Source of the DNA: SIG447 sp045577075
Lineage (GTDB): Bacteria; Bacillota; Clostridia; UMGS1883; UMGS1540
NCBI GenBank assembly: GCA_045577075.1
Contig: JAZNHR010000033.1
Coordinates: forward strand, 1-18,489
Length of the DNA: 18,489 nt
Direction: 5' to 3'
Shown: positions 7,566 to 15,498 of the stretch, piece after piece
How the letters are laid out: each line of letters starts with the position of its first letter
Position numbering within the stretch: the first letter of the stretch is position 1
Program-made: the position numbers and the translations under genes
The notes under the pieces: model-generated
Database searches by the model: none
Seen by the model: the letters and a program-made list of their open reading frames with translations, nothing else
What the model was told of the DNA's origin: nothing

Positions 7566-7594
7566 TTGACAGAACGAATTTAAGATGGTATACT
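7566..7594 (+). promoter_or_regulatory. Sigma-A promoter of the ctsR-mcsA-mcsB-clpC operon
   Basis: Perfect TTGACA (7566-7571), a 17-base spacer and TATACT (7589-7594). The CtsR operator starts 9 bases after the -10 box, covering the expected transcription start. This is the usual layout of a strong vegetative promoter held down by CtsR and released by heat or stress. Confidence 0.85.
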
Positions 7595-7602
7595 TTGGTT
7601 AA

Positions 7603-7625
7603 GGTCAAAGATAGTCAAAGTCAAA
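7603..7625 (+). promoter_or_regulatory. CtsR operator (heptad repeat)
   Basis: GGTCAAA (7603-7609), GAT, AGTCAAA (7613-7619) fits the known CtsR box, two direct heptads of (A/G)GTCAAA separated by NAN. A further AGTCAAA (7619-7625) overlaps the second by one base, giving three copies. Since ctsR is the first gene of the operon, this indicates autoregulation. Confidence 0.88.
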
Positions 7626-7641
7626 CTCCGAGGTGATGATT

Positions 7642-8097
7642 GTGTTAGGCATAAGTGATGTCATAGAGCAGTTTTTGCATAAAATGATGCAGGAATCTGA
7701 CGGAACACTTGAAATACAGAGAAAAACCATAGCAGACCAATTTGGCTGTGTTCCCTCACAAGTAAATTATGTCATCCGGACAAGATTTACCTGTGAACGC
7801 GGCTATATTGTGGAAAGTAAACGTGGTGGCGGCGGCTACCTTCGTATAAGCCGTGTTGAGCCGCGTACGCAAACAAATTATTTAATGCACGTCGTTAATA
7901 CTATTGGTGAAACTATTAGTTTCCAAACTGCAACTGTGTTTATAAAAAATATGGTGGATAATGAATACCTTACAACACGAGAAGGACGCATTATATTATC
8001 AGGTCTTTCAGATAATAAGCTTCCCCTTCCACTTCCAATGCGCGACGCTGTACGTGCCACATTGCTCAAAAATATGTTGCTGAGTATTATGATGTAA
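7642..8097 (+). CDS. ctsR: Transcriptional repressor of class III stress genes, CtsR
   Basis: CtsR represses clp and related stress genes by binding heptad repeats as a dimer; heat and the McsA/McsB system relieve it. The protein shows the family opening ISDVIEQFLHKMM, then a winged helix with QFGCVPSQVNYVIRTRFT followed by a glycine-rich wing (VESKRGGGGYLRISRV), the element known to act as a heat-sensing wing in Bacillus CtsR. The C-terminal dimerisation domain follows. I chose GTG at 7642 because GAGGTG lies 6 bases upstream. GTG (7633) and ATG (7636) in the same frame overlap or crowd that site. At 151 residues the length is normal. The CtsR operator just upstream supports the identification. 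Confidence 0.93.
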   Translation: MLGISDVIEQFLHKMMQESDGTLEIQRKTIADQFGCVPSQVNYVIRTRFTCERGYIVESKRGGGGYLRISRVEPRTQTNYLMHVVNTIGETISFQTATVFIKNMVDNEYLTTREGRIILSGLSDNKLPLPLPMRDAVRATLLKNMLLSIMM

Positions 8098-8110
8098 AGG
8101 AGTGTCTGAG

Positions 8111-8587
8111 ATGTTATGTGAAAAATGCGGAACCAATCTTGCAAACCTACACCTTACGCAAAACATAAATGGTAAAAAAACAGAAATGCATGTCTGCCAC
8201 AGTTGTGCAGCCCAAATGGGATATCTAGGGGCCGATAACTTTTTTAGTACCGATTTCTTTAACTTACTGACGCCCAACATTGCCGGACACGCCCGTTGTC
8301 CCGGCTGCGGTGAAACCTATGAAGAATATAAGACAACAAAGCGCATTGGATGCAAGCAATGTTATACACATTTTGCAAGCTTTTTAGAACCTGTGTTAAA
8401 GAAAGTGCATGGCACCGCCCTGCACACTGGTAAGCTCCCTAAAAAAGCAGATGCTGCCCTTAGATTAAAGCGTGAAAGCGAACGGCTAAAGCGTCAGCTT
8501 CAGGAAGCCATTTTAAACGAGGAATTTGAAAAAGCTGCAAAAATCAGAGATAAAATACGTGAGATTGACGGAGGTGAGGCAAAATGA
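8111..8587 (+). CDS. mcsA: McsA, zinc-binding activator of the protein arginine kinase McsB
   Basis: McsA activates McsB and links it to CtsR and ClpC. The protein has four CxxC pairs: C3/C6 and C29/C32 in the first zinc module, C63/C66 and C81/C84 in the second. The C-terminal UVR domain (about 122-154, with NEEFEKAAKIRDKI) mirrors the UVR segment in ClpC (NQEFEKAATLRDK), a known interaction module. The start is ATG at 8111, with AAAGGAG 8 bases upstream; an in-frame GTG at 8102 lies inside that site and is rejected. It overlaps mcsB by 4 bases (ATGA). At 158 residues it is slightly shorter than Bacillus McsA. Confidence 0.92.
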   Translation: MLCEKCGTNLANLHLTQNINGKKTEMHVCHSCAAQMGYLGADNFFSTDFFNLLTPNIAGHARCPGCGETYEEYKTTKRIGCKQCYTHFASFLEPVLKKVHGTALHTGKLPKKADAALRLKRESERLKRQLQEAILNEEFEKAAKIRDKIREIDGGEAK

Positions 8588-9606
8588 CATGGTATAAAGA
8601 AGTCGGACCGAAAAATGATATGATTATTAGTACCCGTGTACGTCTTGCCAGAAATCTCGCGGATTTTGCATTTGCCGCCAAGCTTTCACCCCAAGATGGA
8701 GAACAAATTATTGAGCTTGTTTGGAAAGCACTTGCCCCGATTGCAAAAGAATTTACACTCTATAAAATTCATAAGCTTTCCCCTGTAAAGCAGCAGGCTT
8801 TAATTGAAAAGCACCTTATTAGCCCCGATCTTACAGGCGGAAGCTTTCCAAGAGCCGCCATCATAAACAAAGATGAAAGCATTTCCATTATGGTGAATGA
8901 AGAAGATCACATTCGCATCCAGTGTCTCTCTCCCGGTTTTGCACCCGATGCAACATGGGATATGGCAAACAAAATTGATGATCTCATCAGTGAATCCCTT
9001 AATTATGCGTTTCATGAAAAATTTGGATATCTTACAAGCTGCCCGACAAACACAGGAACCGGACTTCGTATTTCTGCGATGGTGCACCTTCCGGCCATTG
9101 CAGTGTCTGGCCGCATGACAGGTCTATTATCTCAGGCAGTAAAATCAGGGATGGCCGTCCGCGGTTTATATGGCGAAGGTACGGATGCGCAAGGAAACTT
9201 TTATCAAATCTCGAATCAAGTTACGCTTGGCTTTTCTGAAGAGGAGCTTATTGAACGATTTAACAAGGTGGTCTTTGCTGTCTGTGAAGTGGAAAGTTCT
9301 CTTCGCAAGCAACTCAGCAAAGATATTCCCGCAAAACTTGTCGACCGTATCTGGAGAAGTTACGGCAACATGCAATACGCCTACATGCTGAGCGGAAAAG
9401 AATTATTAAATTTAATTAGCGATGTTCGATTAGGGATTTATTTGGGTATACTGAAAGAAATTCCGTTCCAGAAGCTTACCTCACTTATGGTCATAACGAT
9501 GCCTGCAAACATAACCGGGTCTGCCGTTTCATTAACGGTAGAACAACGCGACATGAAACGGGCACAAATTGTAAAGGAGTTGATTTTCCATGATGAACAA
9601 CTATAA
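8584..9606 (+). CDS. mcsB: Protein arginine kinase McsB
   Basis: McsB phosphorylates arginines on damaged proteins and on CtsR; phosphoarginine is the degradation tag read by ClpC-ClpP. At 340 residues it matches the guanidino-kinase fold of creatine and arginine kinases. Visible features are STRVRLARN (16-24), MVNEEDHIRIQ (103-113) holding likely catalytic glutamates, and the active-site loop CPTNTGTGLR (153-162) with its cysteine. Near the C-terminus, RDMKRA (322-327) fits the RDxxRA motif that forms the allosteric phosphoarginine pocket in Bacillus McsB. The ATG overlaps the mcsA stop, with GGAGGTGAGG upstream. Its last 17 bases overlap the start of clpC. Confidence 0.94.
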   Translation: MTWYKEVGPKNDMIISTRVRLARNLADFAFAAKLSPQDGEQIIELVWKALAPIAKEFTLYKIHKLSPVKQQALIEKHLISPDLTGGSFPRAAIINKDESISIMVNEEDHIRIQCLSPGFAPDATWDMANKIDDLISESLNYAFHEKFGYLTSCPTNTGTGLRISAMVHLPAIAVSGRMTGLLSQAVKSGMAVRGLYGEGTDAQGNFYQISNQVTLGFSEEELIERFNKVVFAVCEVESSLRKQLSKDIPAKLVDRIWRSYGNMQYAYMLSGKELLNLISDVRLGIYLGILKEIPFQKLTSLMVITMPANITGSAVSLTVEQRDMKRAQIVKELIFHDEQL

Positions 9607-12046
9607 CGACCGTTTTACCTCTAAGGCAAAAACGGCACTTAAACTCGCGCAAGACGCTGCAAAGGAATTGGGACATAACTATTTAGGCAGCGAGCACCTT
9701 TTACTGGGTCTTTTGCGAGAGGGTAGCGGCGTTGCCGCGTCTGCCCTTTCCGATGCCGACGTCACGGAAGGCGAAGTTCTTCGCATTCTTTCGGAAATGA
9801 TTGACACATACCCCGGGAAATCTGTTCAATTTATGGGCTTTACACCCAGAACAAAAAAGATTTTAGAGCTTAGCTATGCTGAATCTGCGCGTCTTGGCGA
9901 ACGCTTTATAGGAACAGAGCACATTTTAATGGCAATTCTTCGCGAAGGCAGTAATGTTGCACTCAATATTTTGGCAGAAATTGGTGTTCAGCCGCAAGCT
10001 CTGTACGGAGAACTTGCGCAAGCCAGCCACGAAGAACCTTTATCTTCCCCGTCGCAATTAAAAAACAACAAGTCCGGTAGCGCAAAAGGCGATGGAAAAA
10101 CACCAACGTTAAATCAATTTGGTCGCGATCTTACGCAGCTTGCTCGCGAAGGTAAATTTGACCCGGTGATTGGCAGAGACAAAGAAATCGAAAGAGTTGT
10201 GCAGATTTTGTCACGGCGCACAAAAAACAACCCTTGCTTAATTGGTGAACCTGGTGTCGGTAAAACAGCAATTGCAGAGGGACTTGCACAACGCATTGTA
10301 AGCGGTAATATACCAGAAATCTTAAAAAATAAACGTGTGTTCACCCTGGACCTTTCTTCAATGGTTGCAGGTGCAAAATATCGAGGAGAATTTGAAGAAC
10401 GCCTGAAAAAAGCAATGGATGAGATCCAAAGCGCAGGGAACGTTATTTTGTTTATCGACGAAATGCATACGCTAATTGGTGCAGGTGCTGCTGAAGGCGC
10501 AATTGACGCCTCGAACATCTTAAAACCGTCTCTTTCCCGTGGCGAACTCCAAATGATTGGTGCTACAACCTTGAATGAGTACAGAAAATACGTAGAAAAG
10601 GATGCCGCGCTGGAAAGGAGATTTCAGCCTGTTACCGTAGGAGAACCTACTATTGAAGAAACAATTGAAATTCTAAAAGGGATTCGAGACAAATACGAGG
10701 CACATCACGGCGTAAAAATAACAGATGAGGCACTAGAAGCTTCCGCAAAACTTTCTGCGCGGTACATTACAGACCGATTTCTTCCAGACAAGGCTATTGA
10801 CCTTATGGATGAGGCTTCCTCCCGCACAAAGCTGACAACGCTGACTGCACCCCAAGAACTGAAAAATCTAGAAAGCGAGCTGGCATCCGTCAAGGCAGAA
10901 AAAGAAGAAGCTATAAAAAATCAAGAGTTTGAAAAAGCCGCAACGCTTCGCGATAAAGAAAAGGAACTTGCGGACACACTTTCTGCACAGCGCGAAAACT
11001 GGAAGAAGGCCAACGCAATTAAAACTGATACGGTTACAGACGAGGACATCGCAGCCATCGTTTCGGACTGGACCGGCATTCCCGTAAAACGGCTGGCAGA
11101 AGAGGAAGGGCAACGTCTTAAAAACATGGAAGAAATATTGCACCGCCGTGTGATTGGGCAAAATGAAGCCGTTCGCGCCGCTGCACGTGCAATTCGACGT
11201 GGTCGTGTGGGCCTGAAAGACCCGAAGCGCCCCATCGGCTCTTTCATTTTCCTTGGTCCCACAGGCGTTGGTAAAACGGAGCTTTCAAAGGCTATTGCAG
11301 AAGCAATCTTTGGCGAAGAGGATGCAATTATTCGCGTTGATATGTCAGAATACATGGAAAAACACGCTGTATCCAGACTCGTCGGCTCACCTCCGGGATA
11401 TGTTGGATATGACGAAGGCGGACAATTGACAGAAAAAGTACGGCGCAAGCCATATTCCGTTGTTTTGTTTGATGAAATTGAGAAAGCCCATCCGGATGTA
11501 TTTAACATTCTTCTGCAAATTTTGGAGGATGGTATTTTAACGGATTCACAAGGCAGGCGGGTGGATTTTCGAAACACCATCATTATTATGACTTCAAATG
11601 TAGGCGCACGCCAAATCACAGAACGAAAACAACTGGGGTTTGGTGCAACAGAAGAACAGGCGAAAACGGACTATGAAAACATTCGCGGAAATGTTATGGG
11701 AGAACTAAAGCGTGCATTCCGCCCTGAATTTTTAAACCGTGTTGACGACATCATTGTATTCCATCCACTTTTGGAAGATGATATCAAAGAAATTGCAAAA
11801 CTGATGCTGCAAACCCTGACAAAACGTCTTGCGCAAAACGAGATCGAGGCAACGTTTACAGAAGAAACCATTGCAGCACTCGCCAAAGAAGGATTTGATG
11901 CTGTTTATGGTGCAAGACCGCTTCGTCGTGCAATACAGTCAAAACTGGAAGACTTGTTTGCTGAGGAAATGCTTGACGGAAAATTAAATCCGGGTGACCG
12001 CGTGACGGTTGATTTCCAAGACAATTCTTTCGTAATCAAGAAATAA
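9590..12046 (+). CDS. clpC: ATP-dependent Clp protease ATP-binding subunit ClpC
   Basis: ClpC is an AAA+ unfoldase that feeds proteins, including phosphoarginine-tagged ones, into ClpP. The 818 residues contain two Clp-N repeats (about 5-140), AAA domain 1 with Walker A GEPGVGKT (219-226) and Walker B VILFIDE (285-291), a middle segment with a UVR motif (about 425-460), and AAA domain 2 with Walker A GPTGVGKT (556-563). A later LGFG tripeptide-loop sequence fits the ClpP-docking site. A UVR middle domain and this operon context point to ClpC rather than ClpB or ClpE. Start ATG at 9590 with AAGGAG 10 bases upstream; a second ATG follows directly. The operon ends here at a strong terminator. 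clpP is not in the window. Confidence 0.95.
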   Translation: MMNNYNDRFTSKAKTALKLAQDAAKELGHNYLGSEHLLLGLLREGSGVAASALSDADVTEGEVLRILSEMIDTYPGKSVQFMGFTPRTKKILELSYAESARLGERFIGTEHILMAILREGSNVALNILAEIGVQPQALYGELAQASHEEPLSSPSQLKNNKSGSAKGDGKTPTLNQFGRDLTQLAREGKFDPVIGRDKEIERVVQILSRRTKNNPCLIGEPGVGKTAIAEGLAQRIVSGNIPEILKNKRVFTLDLSSMVAGAKYRGEFEERLKKAMDEIQSAGNVILFIDEMHTLIGAGAAEGAIDASNILKPSLSRGELQMIGATTLNEYRKYVEKDAALERRFQPVTVGEPTIEETIEILKGIRDKYEAHHGVKITDEALEASAKLSARYITDRFLPDKAIDLMDEASSRTKLTTLTAPQELKNLESELASVKAEKEEAIKNQEFEKAATLRDKEKELADTLSAQRENWKKANAIKTDTVTDEDIAAIVSDWTGIPVKRLAEEEGQRLKNMEEILHRRVIGQNEAVRAAARAIRRGRVGLKDPKRPIGSFIFLGPTGVGKTELSKAIAEAIFGEEDAIIRVDMSEYMEKHAVSRLVGSPPGYVGYDEGGQLTEKVRRKPYSVVLFDEIEKAHPDVFNILLQILEDGILTDSQGRRVDFRNTIIIMTSNVGARQITERKQLGFGATEEQAKTDYENIRGNVMGELKRAFRPEFLNRVDDIIVFHPLLEDDIKEIAKLMLQTLTKRLAQNEIEATFTEETIAALAKEGFDAVYGARPLRRAIQSKLEDLFAEEMLDGKLNPGDRVTVDFQDNSFVIKK

Positions 12047-12050
12047 AAAA

Positions 12051-12078
12051 AATAGTTCGGCGTTTTAGCCGAACTATT
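12051..12078. terminator. Bidirectional terminator between clpC and gdhA
   Basis: AATAGTTCGGC (12051-12061), loop GTTTTA, and GCCGAACTATT (12068-12078) form an 11-bp stem flanked by A-runs on the left and T-runs on the right. It can therefore end clpC transcription (+) and gdhA transcription (-). It lies between the two convergent stop codons. Confidence 0.9.
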
Positions 12079-12096
12079 TTTTTTGAAATCTAAAAA

Positions 12097-13428
12097 TCAA
12101 ACAATACCCTGTGCCATCATAGCATTTGCAACCTTCATAAAGCCTGCTGCATTTGCACCAAATACATAGTTATCTTCTTTGCCGTATTCTTTAGCAATCG
12201 TAGATGTTGTGGCTTCGATGTTACGCATAATGCCCTTCAGCTTTGCATCCACTTCTTCAAACGTCCAATGCAGGCGCATGGAGTTCTGGCTCATTTCAAG
12301 TGCAGATGTTGCTACGCCGCCTGCATTTGCTGCCTTGCCGGGTGCAAACAAAATTCCACTTTCCTGGAAATGTGCAATTGCTTCCGGTGTGGAAGGCATG
12401 TTAGCACCTTCTGCCACCAGCTTACAGCCGTTCTTAACGAGAAGCTTTGCATCTTCCCCATTCAGTTCGTTTTGCGTTGCACACGGAAGTGCAATATCGC
12501 AAGGTACGGACCAGACGCCCTTGCCGTCATGGTATTCTGCATTCGGGCGATACTGGAGATAATCCTTGACGCGTCCGCGTTTTACTTCTTTAATCTCTTT
12601 AAGTGCCGCCAAATCAATGCCGTCTTTATCAAAAATATAACCAGAGGAATCACAAGCCGTTACAACCTTTGCGCCAAGCTGCTGTGCCTTCTGAATGGCA
12701 TAAATTGCAACGTTACCGGAGCCGGAAACAACAACAGTCTTACCTTCCAGCTTTTCGCCCTTGCCTTCCAACATAGCTTCAACAAAATAAACAAGACCAT
12801 AACCTGTAGCTTCCGTACGTGCTAAAGAACCTCCGTATGGAATACCCTTGCCGGTTAAAACACCTTCATAAAGGCCGGTGATTCTCTTGTACTGCCCATA
12901 CATAAAGCCAACTTCTCGTGCGCCCACACCTATATCGCCTGCCGGTACATCAATGTCTGCACCAATATATTTGTAAAGTTCTGTCATAAAGCTCTGGCAA
13001 AACGCCATCACTTCGCGATCGGATTTGCCCTTGGGGTCAAAATCAGAACCGCCTTTACCGCCGCCAATCGGCAGACCAGTGAGCGCATTTTTGAAAATCT
13101 GTTCAAAGCCCAAAAACTTAATAATACCGAGGTTTACAGAAGGATGGAAACGAATCCCGCCCTTGTATGGACCAATTGCATTATTAAACTGGACACGGAA
13201 ACCGCGGTTTACTTGTACGTTCCCGTTATCATCTACCCAAGGTACACGGAACATAATCTGCCGTTCGGGTTCCACAAGCCTTTCTAAAAGACCGTTTTTC
13301 TGGAATTGGGGGTTTTTCTCTGTGATCAATTCTAAAGAGTGAAGAACCTCTTCAGCGGCTTGGTGAAATTCATTTTCACCGGGATTTCTGCTCACTAGCT
13401 GTGCGAGCACGTCTTTTACATACGACAT
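12097..13428 (-). CDS. gdhA: NADP-type glutamate dehydrogenase (hexameric class I)
   Basis: This enzyme interconverts 2-oxoglutarate plus ammonia and glutamate using a nicotinamide cofactor. At 443 residues it fits the small hexameric class. The substrate-binding and catalytic lysines are visible in NAIGPYKGG (K89), FKNALTG (K113) and GGGKGGSDFDP (K125), with the catalytic aspartate in DVPAGDIGVG (D165). The dinucleotide fold follows with VSGSGNVA, and ACDSSGYI sits at the cofactor 2'-phosphate region, consistent with NADP(H) use; that preference is inferred. The ATG start has AGGAGG 8 bases upstream. Own promoter and terminator, so monocistronic. Confidence 0.94.
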   Translation of the reverse strand: MSYVKDVLAQLVSRNPGENEFHQAAEEVLHSLELITEKNPQFQKNGLLERLVEPERQIMFRVPWVDDNGNVQVNRGFRVQFNNAIGPYKGGIRFHPSVNLGIIKFLGFEQIFKNALTGLPIGGGKGGSDFDPKGKSDREVMAFCQSFMTELYKYIGADIDVPAGDIGVGAREVGFMYGQYKRITGLYEGVLTGKGIPYGGSLARTEATGYGLVYFVEAMLEGKGEKLEGKTVVVSGSGNVAIYAIQKAQQLGAKVVTACDSSGYIFDKDGIDLAALKEIKEVKRGRVKDYLQYRPNAEYHDGKGVWSVPCDIALPCATQNELNGEDAKLLVKNGCKLVAEGANMPSTPEAIAHFQESGILFAPGKAANAGGVATSALEMSQNSMRLHWTFEEVDAKLKGIMRNIEATTSTIAKEYGKEDNYVFGANAAGFMKVANAMMAQGIV

Positions 13429-13461
13429 TACAGTTCCCTCCTGTTAAACTAATGATTTTAT

Positions 13462-13489
13462 ATTATATCATGATTTTTTTCGATGTCAA
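13462..13489 (-). promoter_or_regulatory. Sigma-A promoter of gdhA
   Basis: On the minus strand, TTGACA (13489-13484), a 16-base spacer and a perfect TATAAT (13467-13462). The start codon is about 33 bases beyond the -10 box, leaving no room for a long leader or riboswitch. Confidence 0.78.
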
Positions 13490-13523
13490 GATTTTAAAAG
13501 AAAAAAATGTGGTTTTCAGGAAT

Positions 13524-13537
13524 TTTTTCGCGAAAAA
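13524..13537. repeat. 14-bp perfect palindrome upstream of the gdhA promoter
   Basis: TTTTTCGCGAAAAA lies 35 bp upstream of the gdhA -35 box. It also lies downstream of the nif3-like gene and its terminator, so it is not part of any gene. It could be a protein-binding site for gdhA control or simply A/T-rich symmetry; the CGCG core is what makes it stand out. Confidence 0.35.
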
Positions 13538-13573
13538 CCAACTAATATTAACAAAAATTTGATTGATTAAAAA

Positions 13574-13600
13574 CCTCGCCGTGTAATTGAGACGGCGAGG
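13574..13600 (-). terminator. Terminator of the right-hand operon
   Basis: CCTCGCCGT (13574-13582), loop of 9 bases, and ACGGCGAGG (13592-13600) form a perfect 9-bp stem, extended by A/T pairs on both sides. On the minus strand it is followed by TTTTTAAT. It lies 6 bases beyond the stop of the Nif3-family gene. Confidence 0.85.
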
Positions 13601-13606
13601 TTTTCC

Positions 13607-14386
13607 TTACAGATAGGAGAAAATATTCTGGTTTGCACGGGATTTATAAATGTTGACCTCTATTCCTCCGTAATGGGTAATGATTTTTTCAAGTAGGTCC
13701 ACAGCAATATATTCGCTCTCATAGTGTCCAAGTTCTATTACAGAAAGACCGATAGCTGCCGCATATCTTGCCGCACTATACTTAATATCTCCGGTAATAT
13801 AAGCATCTGCCCCTTTTTCTTTGGCAAGAGCCATGAGATCTGCACCACTACCGGTACAAAGGGCAACTTTAGAAAGCAAACACGCTTTGTTTCCAATATA
13901 ACGGATATGCGGTACATGATAGATTTGTTTGATTTTTTCAGCAAGTCCTTCCAGCGTAACAAGAAATGGTAACGTACCGATTCTACCAATACCGGCATTT
14001 CCGTTTTCTTCAAGAGGAGAAATGTTTTCAAGTGATAAAAACTGGGCCGCGAGGTCATTCAGACCGCCCGATGTGCTGTCTAAATTTGTATGTGCAGAAT
14101 AAACGGCGATTTTGTTTTCCGCAAGATATAAAAGACATTCTCCATCCGGGGTATCCGTCGTAAGATTTTTTACAGGATTAAAGATAAGCGGATGATGACT
14201 AATAATTAGCTCTGCCCCCACCGCTTTTGCTTCTTTTGCAACTGCAAGATCTACATCCAACGTTAAAAGCACAGAACTTACAGCTGCATTTCTATCCCCA
14301 AGCATAAGCCCAACATTATCATAGGAGGACGCAAGTTCCTTTGGTGCATATCGTTCAATTGCATTTATAATTTCATAAATCCGCAT
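13607..14386 (-). CDS. Nif3-like dinuclear metal center protein (YqfO/YbgI family)
   Basis: This 259-residue protein belongs to the NIF3/DUF34 family, hexameric proteins with a two-metal site; automatic annotation often names them GTP cyclohydrolase 1 type 2. The metal ligands are visible: SHHPLIF (H64, H65), AHTNLD (H99, D103) and GHYESE (H221, E225). Bacillus YqfO is about 370 residues because of an inserted PII/CutA-like domain. That insert is absent here, as in the short YbgI form. The physiological role of the family is not settled. ATG start with AAGGGG 8 bases upstream. It lies 11 bases after the ATPase gene and is the last gene of the operon. Confidence 0.88.
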   Translation of the reverse strand: MRIYEIINAIERYAPKELASSYDNVGLMLGDRNAAVSSVLLTLDVDLAVAKEAKAVGAELIISHHPLIFNPVKNLTTDTPDGECLLYLAENKIAVYSAHTNLDSTSGGLNDLAAQFLSLENISPLEENGNAGIGRIGTLPFLVTLEGLAEKIKQIYHVPHIRYIGNKACLLSKVALCTGSGADLMALAKEKGADAYITGDIKYSAARYAAAIGLSVIELGHYESEYIAVDLLEKIITHYGGIEVNIYKSRANQNIFSYL

Positions 14387-14397
14387 GTAAAAACCCC

Positions 14398-15438
14398 TTA
14401 AAAAATAGATTCTATGAGTCTCTCTCCTGCGTGCTGCAGGCTTTCAAATTGCATTGCAGGCACATAAATACCTTCAAGTGCAGCGTGTGCGGCTTTTGCC
14501 TCCGCGAAAGCGTCAATTGCGCGCTGCATCATAGTGCCTGCATAGCTATAGTTCTCTCCGCTGCCTGGAGAAATACGAATAAATTCATCCAATTCCACTG
14601 TTTCTGCCGCAGAAGCATGGGTATAGAAATTGTAAGATGTTAGTGCAAAGCGAAGCTGTGGAATGTAAACATGCTCAATTCTTTCATCTGGACGCATAGG
14701 ACAATAAAACAGCACGGGGGAAAAACCTTGAATGTCTGCAAGTTCTGCAAACCGCTTTACAAAAAGCGAAGCACCAAAGCTTCCCTTCACGGCTATACAG
14801 TAGGTATCAGAAAACATGCTGTCCGCATAATTAACAAAGCCTTCAGGGGTTATGGCACTTACAAACAGTTGTCGTTTTTTCCCCTGTTTGCAACCTTCCA
14901 GATTCCCAAAAACTCGCAAAGCCAAGTCTTCTGCCGCGGCATAAATACTTCGAGCATCCGTACTTTCCTGATATTCACATTCAATTTGATCTAAAAGAGG
15001 TAACGCGGCTGCTAAATACCGATAGCCCTTTTGAAAACATTGTTTTTTTTGTTTTGTGCAATATGCAATCTCGTCCAACCTTGAAATCAGTTTATCTCTT
15101 TGAATAAATGGCGAAACATCAAAAATTTCGCCGCTGACGCAAGGATAAATCGGGTCAGCATTGTGCGGTGCTGTGGCATCAATAATCGCCGTTTTCAGCT
15201 TTGGAATATGCACACCGTCCACAGAAGCAGGATCGGAAGAACAATGAAATACTTCGCATTCCAAATCCGATTCCGCCGCACGTTGTGCAATCTTCTTCAT
15301 TAGCGTTGATTTGCCCATTCCCGGGCCGCCCTTAATAAAAATTTTCCGTGTTCCCGGTTCTTCCTGCATAATACAGTCAAATCTTGAATAAAAACCTTTT
15401 GGAGAATTTACGCCTGCAAACAGGTGTTTTTCTTTCAT
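14398..15438 (-). CDS. P-loop ATPase of the PRK06851 type with duplicated domain
   Basis: I recognise this 346-residue protein as resembling PRK06851, a family of Firmicutes nucleoside-triphosphatase-like proteins without known function. The N-terminal half (about 5-90) has HLFAGVNSPKGF, a canonical Walker A GGPGMGKST (37-45), HCSSDP (65-70) and HIPKLK (77-82). The C-terminal half (about 190-270) repeats the same order: QLFVSAITPEGF, VKGSFGASLF (217-226) where Walker A should be, YCPMRP (245-250) and YIPQLR (258-263). The second P-loop has lost the lysine and most glycines, so only the first half should bind nucleotide. The start is ATG at 15438. The longer TTG-initiated reading begins inside the ribosome-binding site (AAAGGAG, 8 bases upstream). 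That site is predicted to be hidden in a hairpin. Confidence 0.8.
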   Translation of the reverse strand: MKEKHLFAGVNSPKGFYSRFDCIMQEEPGTRKIFIKGGPGMGKSTLMKKIAQRAAESDLECEVFHCSSDPASVDGVHIPKLKTAIIDATAPHNADPIYPCVSGEIFDVSPFIQRDKLISRLDEIAYCTKQKKQCFQKGYRYLAAALPLLDQIECEYQESTDARSIYAAAEDLALRVFGNLEGCKQGKKRQLFVSAITPEGFVNYADSMFSDTYCIAVKGSFGASLFVKRFAELADIQGFSPVLFYCPMRPDERIEHVYIPQLRFALTSYNFYTHASAAETVELDEFIRISPGSGENYSYAGTMMQRAIDAFAEAKAAHAALEGIYVPAMQFESLQHAGERLIESIF

Positions 15439-15483
15439 ATACACATCTCCTTTCAACTATTACAGTATAGAAAATGTGCATAT
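15437..15483 (-). promoter_or_regulatory. Predicted Shine-Dalgarno-sequestering hairpin (fourU-like) before the ATPase gene
   Basis: On the minus-strand RNA, bases 15483-15469 can pair with 15451-15437 in an unbroken 15-bp helix. It has three G-U wobbles and a 17-base loop. The 3' arm contains the GGAG of the ribosome-binding site and the first two bases of the start codon. Opposite the site lies UUUUC, the layout of fourU RNA thermometers. The element fits in the 60-base gap after hslO, so it exists only in RNA coming from upstream. Function is inferred from pairing alone. Confidence 0.5.
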
Positions 15484-15498
15484 TTGGTGCCTGTCCTT

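Noticed and set aside
7587..7594. GGTATACT at the ctsR promoter, identical to one arm of the birA promoter repeat.
   Set aside because: Six of the eight bases are the -10 hexamer itself, and no second arm is present at ctsR, so a shared operator is not supported.
7595..7641. A T-box or other riboswitch upstream of ctsR.
   Set aside because: The leader is only about 40 bases and is filled by the CtsR heptads and the ribosome-binding site.
10921..11619. Long open frame (232 codons) on the minus strand inside clpC.
   Set aside because: It is antisense to the highly conserved second AAA domain of clpC, has low-complexity Ser/Arg-rich content and lacks a ribosome-binding site.
15464..15469. A separate promoter for the ATPase gene with TATACT as -10.
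   Set aside because: No recognisable -35 hexamer lies 16-18 bases upstream, so I do not list it as a promoter. It is mentioned only as a caveat to the hairpin finding.
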